DNA from: Moraxellaceae bacterium
GTDB lineage: Bacteria; Pseudomonadota; Gammaproteobacteria; Pseudomonadales; Moraxellaceae
Assembly: GCA_030684415.1 (NCBI GenBank)
Contig: JAUXNL010000346.1
Span: 1-7,035, forward strand
DNA: 7,035 nt
Direction: 5' to 3'
Shown here: positions 6,281-7,035 of the stretch, one piece after another
Layout: each line of letters opens with the position of its first letter
Numbering within the stretch: the first letter of the stretch is position 1
Program-made: the position numbers and the translations under genes
The notes under the pieces: model-generated
The model's database searches: none
The model's input: the letters and a program-made list of their open reading frames with translations, nothing else
What the model was told of the DNA's origin: nothing

Positions 6281-6306
6281 TTATCACGGCTGCCGTGGGG
6301 GATAAT
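6281..6306 (+). promoter_or_regulatory. Weak candidate kdsD promoter with an embedded dyad
   Basis: GATAAT (6301-6306) is a 5-of-6 -10 match, and TTATCA (6281-6286) is a 4-of-6 -35 match, but the spacer is only 14 bp, shorter than the usual 16-18. Between them lies a near-continuous palindrome, CACGGC-T-GCCGTG (6285-6297). The dyad is plain in the sequence. The promoter call is weak, and the start would leave a long leader of about 140 bases before kdsD. Confidence 0.25.
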
Positions 6307-6405
6307 GCCGCCCTTGCGCACAGACGTGGCCCCATAATGAGGTCACATCTACATTGGCCTCAATGCTCTGCTTCGCCCCTGTGCCTGCTCCGAGACCGGC
6401 TTATA

Positions 6406-6453
6406 GCAACGAGCCCTGCAACAAGCCCAGCGACTGACCCTGCGAGGAACCCT
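6406..6453 (+). repeat. Four imperfect 12-bp tandem units ending at the kdsD start
   Basis: GCAACGAGCCCT, GCAACAAGCCCA, GCGACTGACCCT and GCGAGGAACCCT follow each other without gaps; units 1 and 2 match at 10 of 12 bases, 3 and 4 at 9 of 12. The last unit contains GAGGAA (6444-6449), the ribosome binding site of kdsD, so the site is itself part of the repeat. Read in plus frame 1 the units encode Ala-Thr-Ser-Pro-like tetrapeptides, with many differences at third codon positions. Confidence 0.65.
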
Positions 6454-6455
6454 AC

Positions 6456-7035
6456 ATGGCCGATTTCGATTTCATCCGCGCCGGCCAGCGCGTGATCCGC
6501 ATCGAGCAGACCGCGCTCGACAACCTCAAGCCGCATATCGACGCGCGCTTCCAGGCCGCCTGCAAAATCCTGCTGGCCTGCACCGGCCGTATTGTTGTCA
6601 CCGGCATGGGCAAGTCCGGCCATATCGGCAACAAGATTGCGGCCACGCTGGCGTCCACCGGCTCACCAGCCTTTTATGTCCACCCGGGCGAAGCCAGCCA
6701 TGGCGATCTCGGCATGATCACGCCGCAAGATGTCGTCATCGCCATCTCCAATTCAGGCGAAACCGGCGAAATCCTCACCATCGTGCCCTTGCTGAAACGC
6801 ATGCACGCCAAACTCATCAGCATCACTAACAACGGCAACTCATCGCTCGCGCAAGCGGCTGATGTGAGCCTCGAAATCGGTAAGTCGGAAGAGGCCTGCC
6901 CGCTCGGCCTTGCCCCCACGTCTTCCACCACCGCCACACTGGTACTGGGCGATGCACTCGCCGTCACGCTGCTCGAAGCGCGCGGCTTTACCGCCGAAGA
7001 TTTCGCGATGTCACATCCGGGCGGCGCACTGGGCC
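6456..7035 (+). CDS. kdsD: D-arabinose-5-phosphate isomerase, N-terminal SIS domain (cut by window edge)
   Basis: KdsD converts D-ribulose 5-phosphate to D-arabinose 5-phosphate, the first step toward Kdo of the LPS inner core. About 193 residues are present of a family length near 325; the two CBS domains expected after the SIS domain lie beyond position 7035. Seen: the sugar-phosphate-binding GMGKSGHIGNK (50-60), HPGEASHGDLGM (76-87), SNSGETGEI (98-106), EACPLGLAPTSSTTATL (146-162) and HPGGALG at the cut (187-193). All are close to E. coli KdsD. The ATG at 6456 is supported by GAGGAA 6 bases upstream and the MADFDFIRAG start. It is transcribed away from mlaF. In relatives it leads a kdsD-kdsC-lptC-lptA-lptB series, which would lie to the right. 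Confidence 0.96.
   Translation, partial: MADFDFIRAGQRVIRIEQTALDNLKPHIDARFQAACKILLACTGRIVVTGMGKSGHIGNKIAATLASTGSPAFYVHPGEASHGDLGMITPQDVVIAISNSGETGEILTIVPLLKRMHAKLISITNNGNSSLAQAADVSLEIGKSEEACPLGLAPTSSTTATLVLGDALAVTLLEARGFTAEDFAMSHPGGALG

Larger units (their letters stand above)
6227..6455. other. Rest of the mlaF-kdsD divergent intergenic region
   Basis: This stretch has no supported gene. It contains weak plus-strand -10-like sequences (GATAAT at 6301, CATAAT at 6333, TATAGC at 6402), a dyad at 6285-6297 and the 12-bp tandem repeat next to kdsD. A plus-strand reading frame starting at ATG 6337 runs to 6495 and overlaps the kdsD start in another frame. It has no ribosome binding site and no recognisable product, so it is not called a gene. 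Confidence 0.6.

Noticed and set aside
6263..6282. Sigma-54-like sequence CGGCAC...GTGGC
   Set aside because: The spacing and the -12 element do not fit the consensus, and the match depends on GC-rich background.
5525..6337. Long plus-strand open frame (270 codons) antisense to mlaF
   Set aside because: It lies opposite an intact ABC ATPase gene, has shadow-type composition, and has no recognisable domain.
6338..6362. Inverted repeat TGAGG...CCTCA in the divergent region
   Set aside because: Arms are only 5 bp with a 15-base centre, which is expected by chance at this length.
6337..6495. Possible short leader peptide gene before kdsD
   Set aside because: There is no ribosome binding site, and composition reflects the 12-bp repeat and the shadow of kdsD. 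Kept only as a question in the repeat finding.
1..7035. A hidden novel system, mobile element or CRISPR array
   Set aside because: Every stretch over about 130 bp outside the mlaF-kdsD gap is explained by well-known conserved genes. No transposase, integrase, terminal repeats or spaced repeats were seen, and gene order and base composition are uniform.

Overview
The window looks like an ordinary chromosomal segment of a Gram-negative gammaproteobacterium, with GC content around 60% by eye. The gene order is hisD, hisG, murA, ibaG, mlaB, mlaC, mlaD, mlaE, mlaF on the minus strand, with kdsD divergent on the plus strand. This matches the arrangement known from Pseudomonas and its relatives. The absence of mlaA among the mla genes and the divergent kdsD argue against a betaproteobacterial layout. 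The genus cannot be named from this sequence alone.

Layout from left to right: positions 1-611 hold the N-terminal half of histidinol dehydrogenase (hisD), cut by the window edge. Next come a short-form ATP phosphoribosyltransferase (hisG, 636-1283), UDP-GlcNAc enolpyruvyl transferase (murA, 1280-2554) and a BolA-family protein (ibaG, 2646-2894). The complete phospholipid transport set follows: mlaB, mlaC, mlaD, mlaE and mlaF (3015 to about 6172). All of these are read right to left. A divergent intergenic region of about 280 bp (6173-6455) carries a convincing promoter for the mla direction and weaker candidates for the other. The 5' part of arabinose-5-phosphate isomerase (kdsD) then runs off the right edge.

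How the genes work together: MlaF (ATPase), MlaE (permease), MlaD (MCE lipid-binding ring) and MlaB (STAS regulator) form the inner-membrane complex, and MlaC is its periplasmic lipid carrier. Together they maintain outer-membrane lipid asymmetry. KdsD makes the Kdo precursor for LPS and MurA starts peptidoglycan synthesis, so most of the window serves the cell envelope. The two histidine genes are attached downstream of murA by a 4-bp overlap. Tight junctions (mlaF/mlaE, mlaE/mlaD, mlaC/mlaB, murA/hisG) indicate one or two long transcripts with translational coupling. A candidate extended -10 promoter before ibaG could separate an ibaG-murA-hisG-hisD unit from the mla unit.

I found no mobile element, CRISPR array, tRNA or rRNA, and no convincing novel system. 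The items worth a second look are small: a 12-bp imperfect tandem repeat before kdsD that contains its ribosome binding site, a perfect inverted repeat around the mla -10 box, a pair of T-loop hairpins before murA, the hairpin leader before ibaG, and a MlaB whose STAS loop looks divergent.
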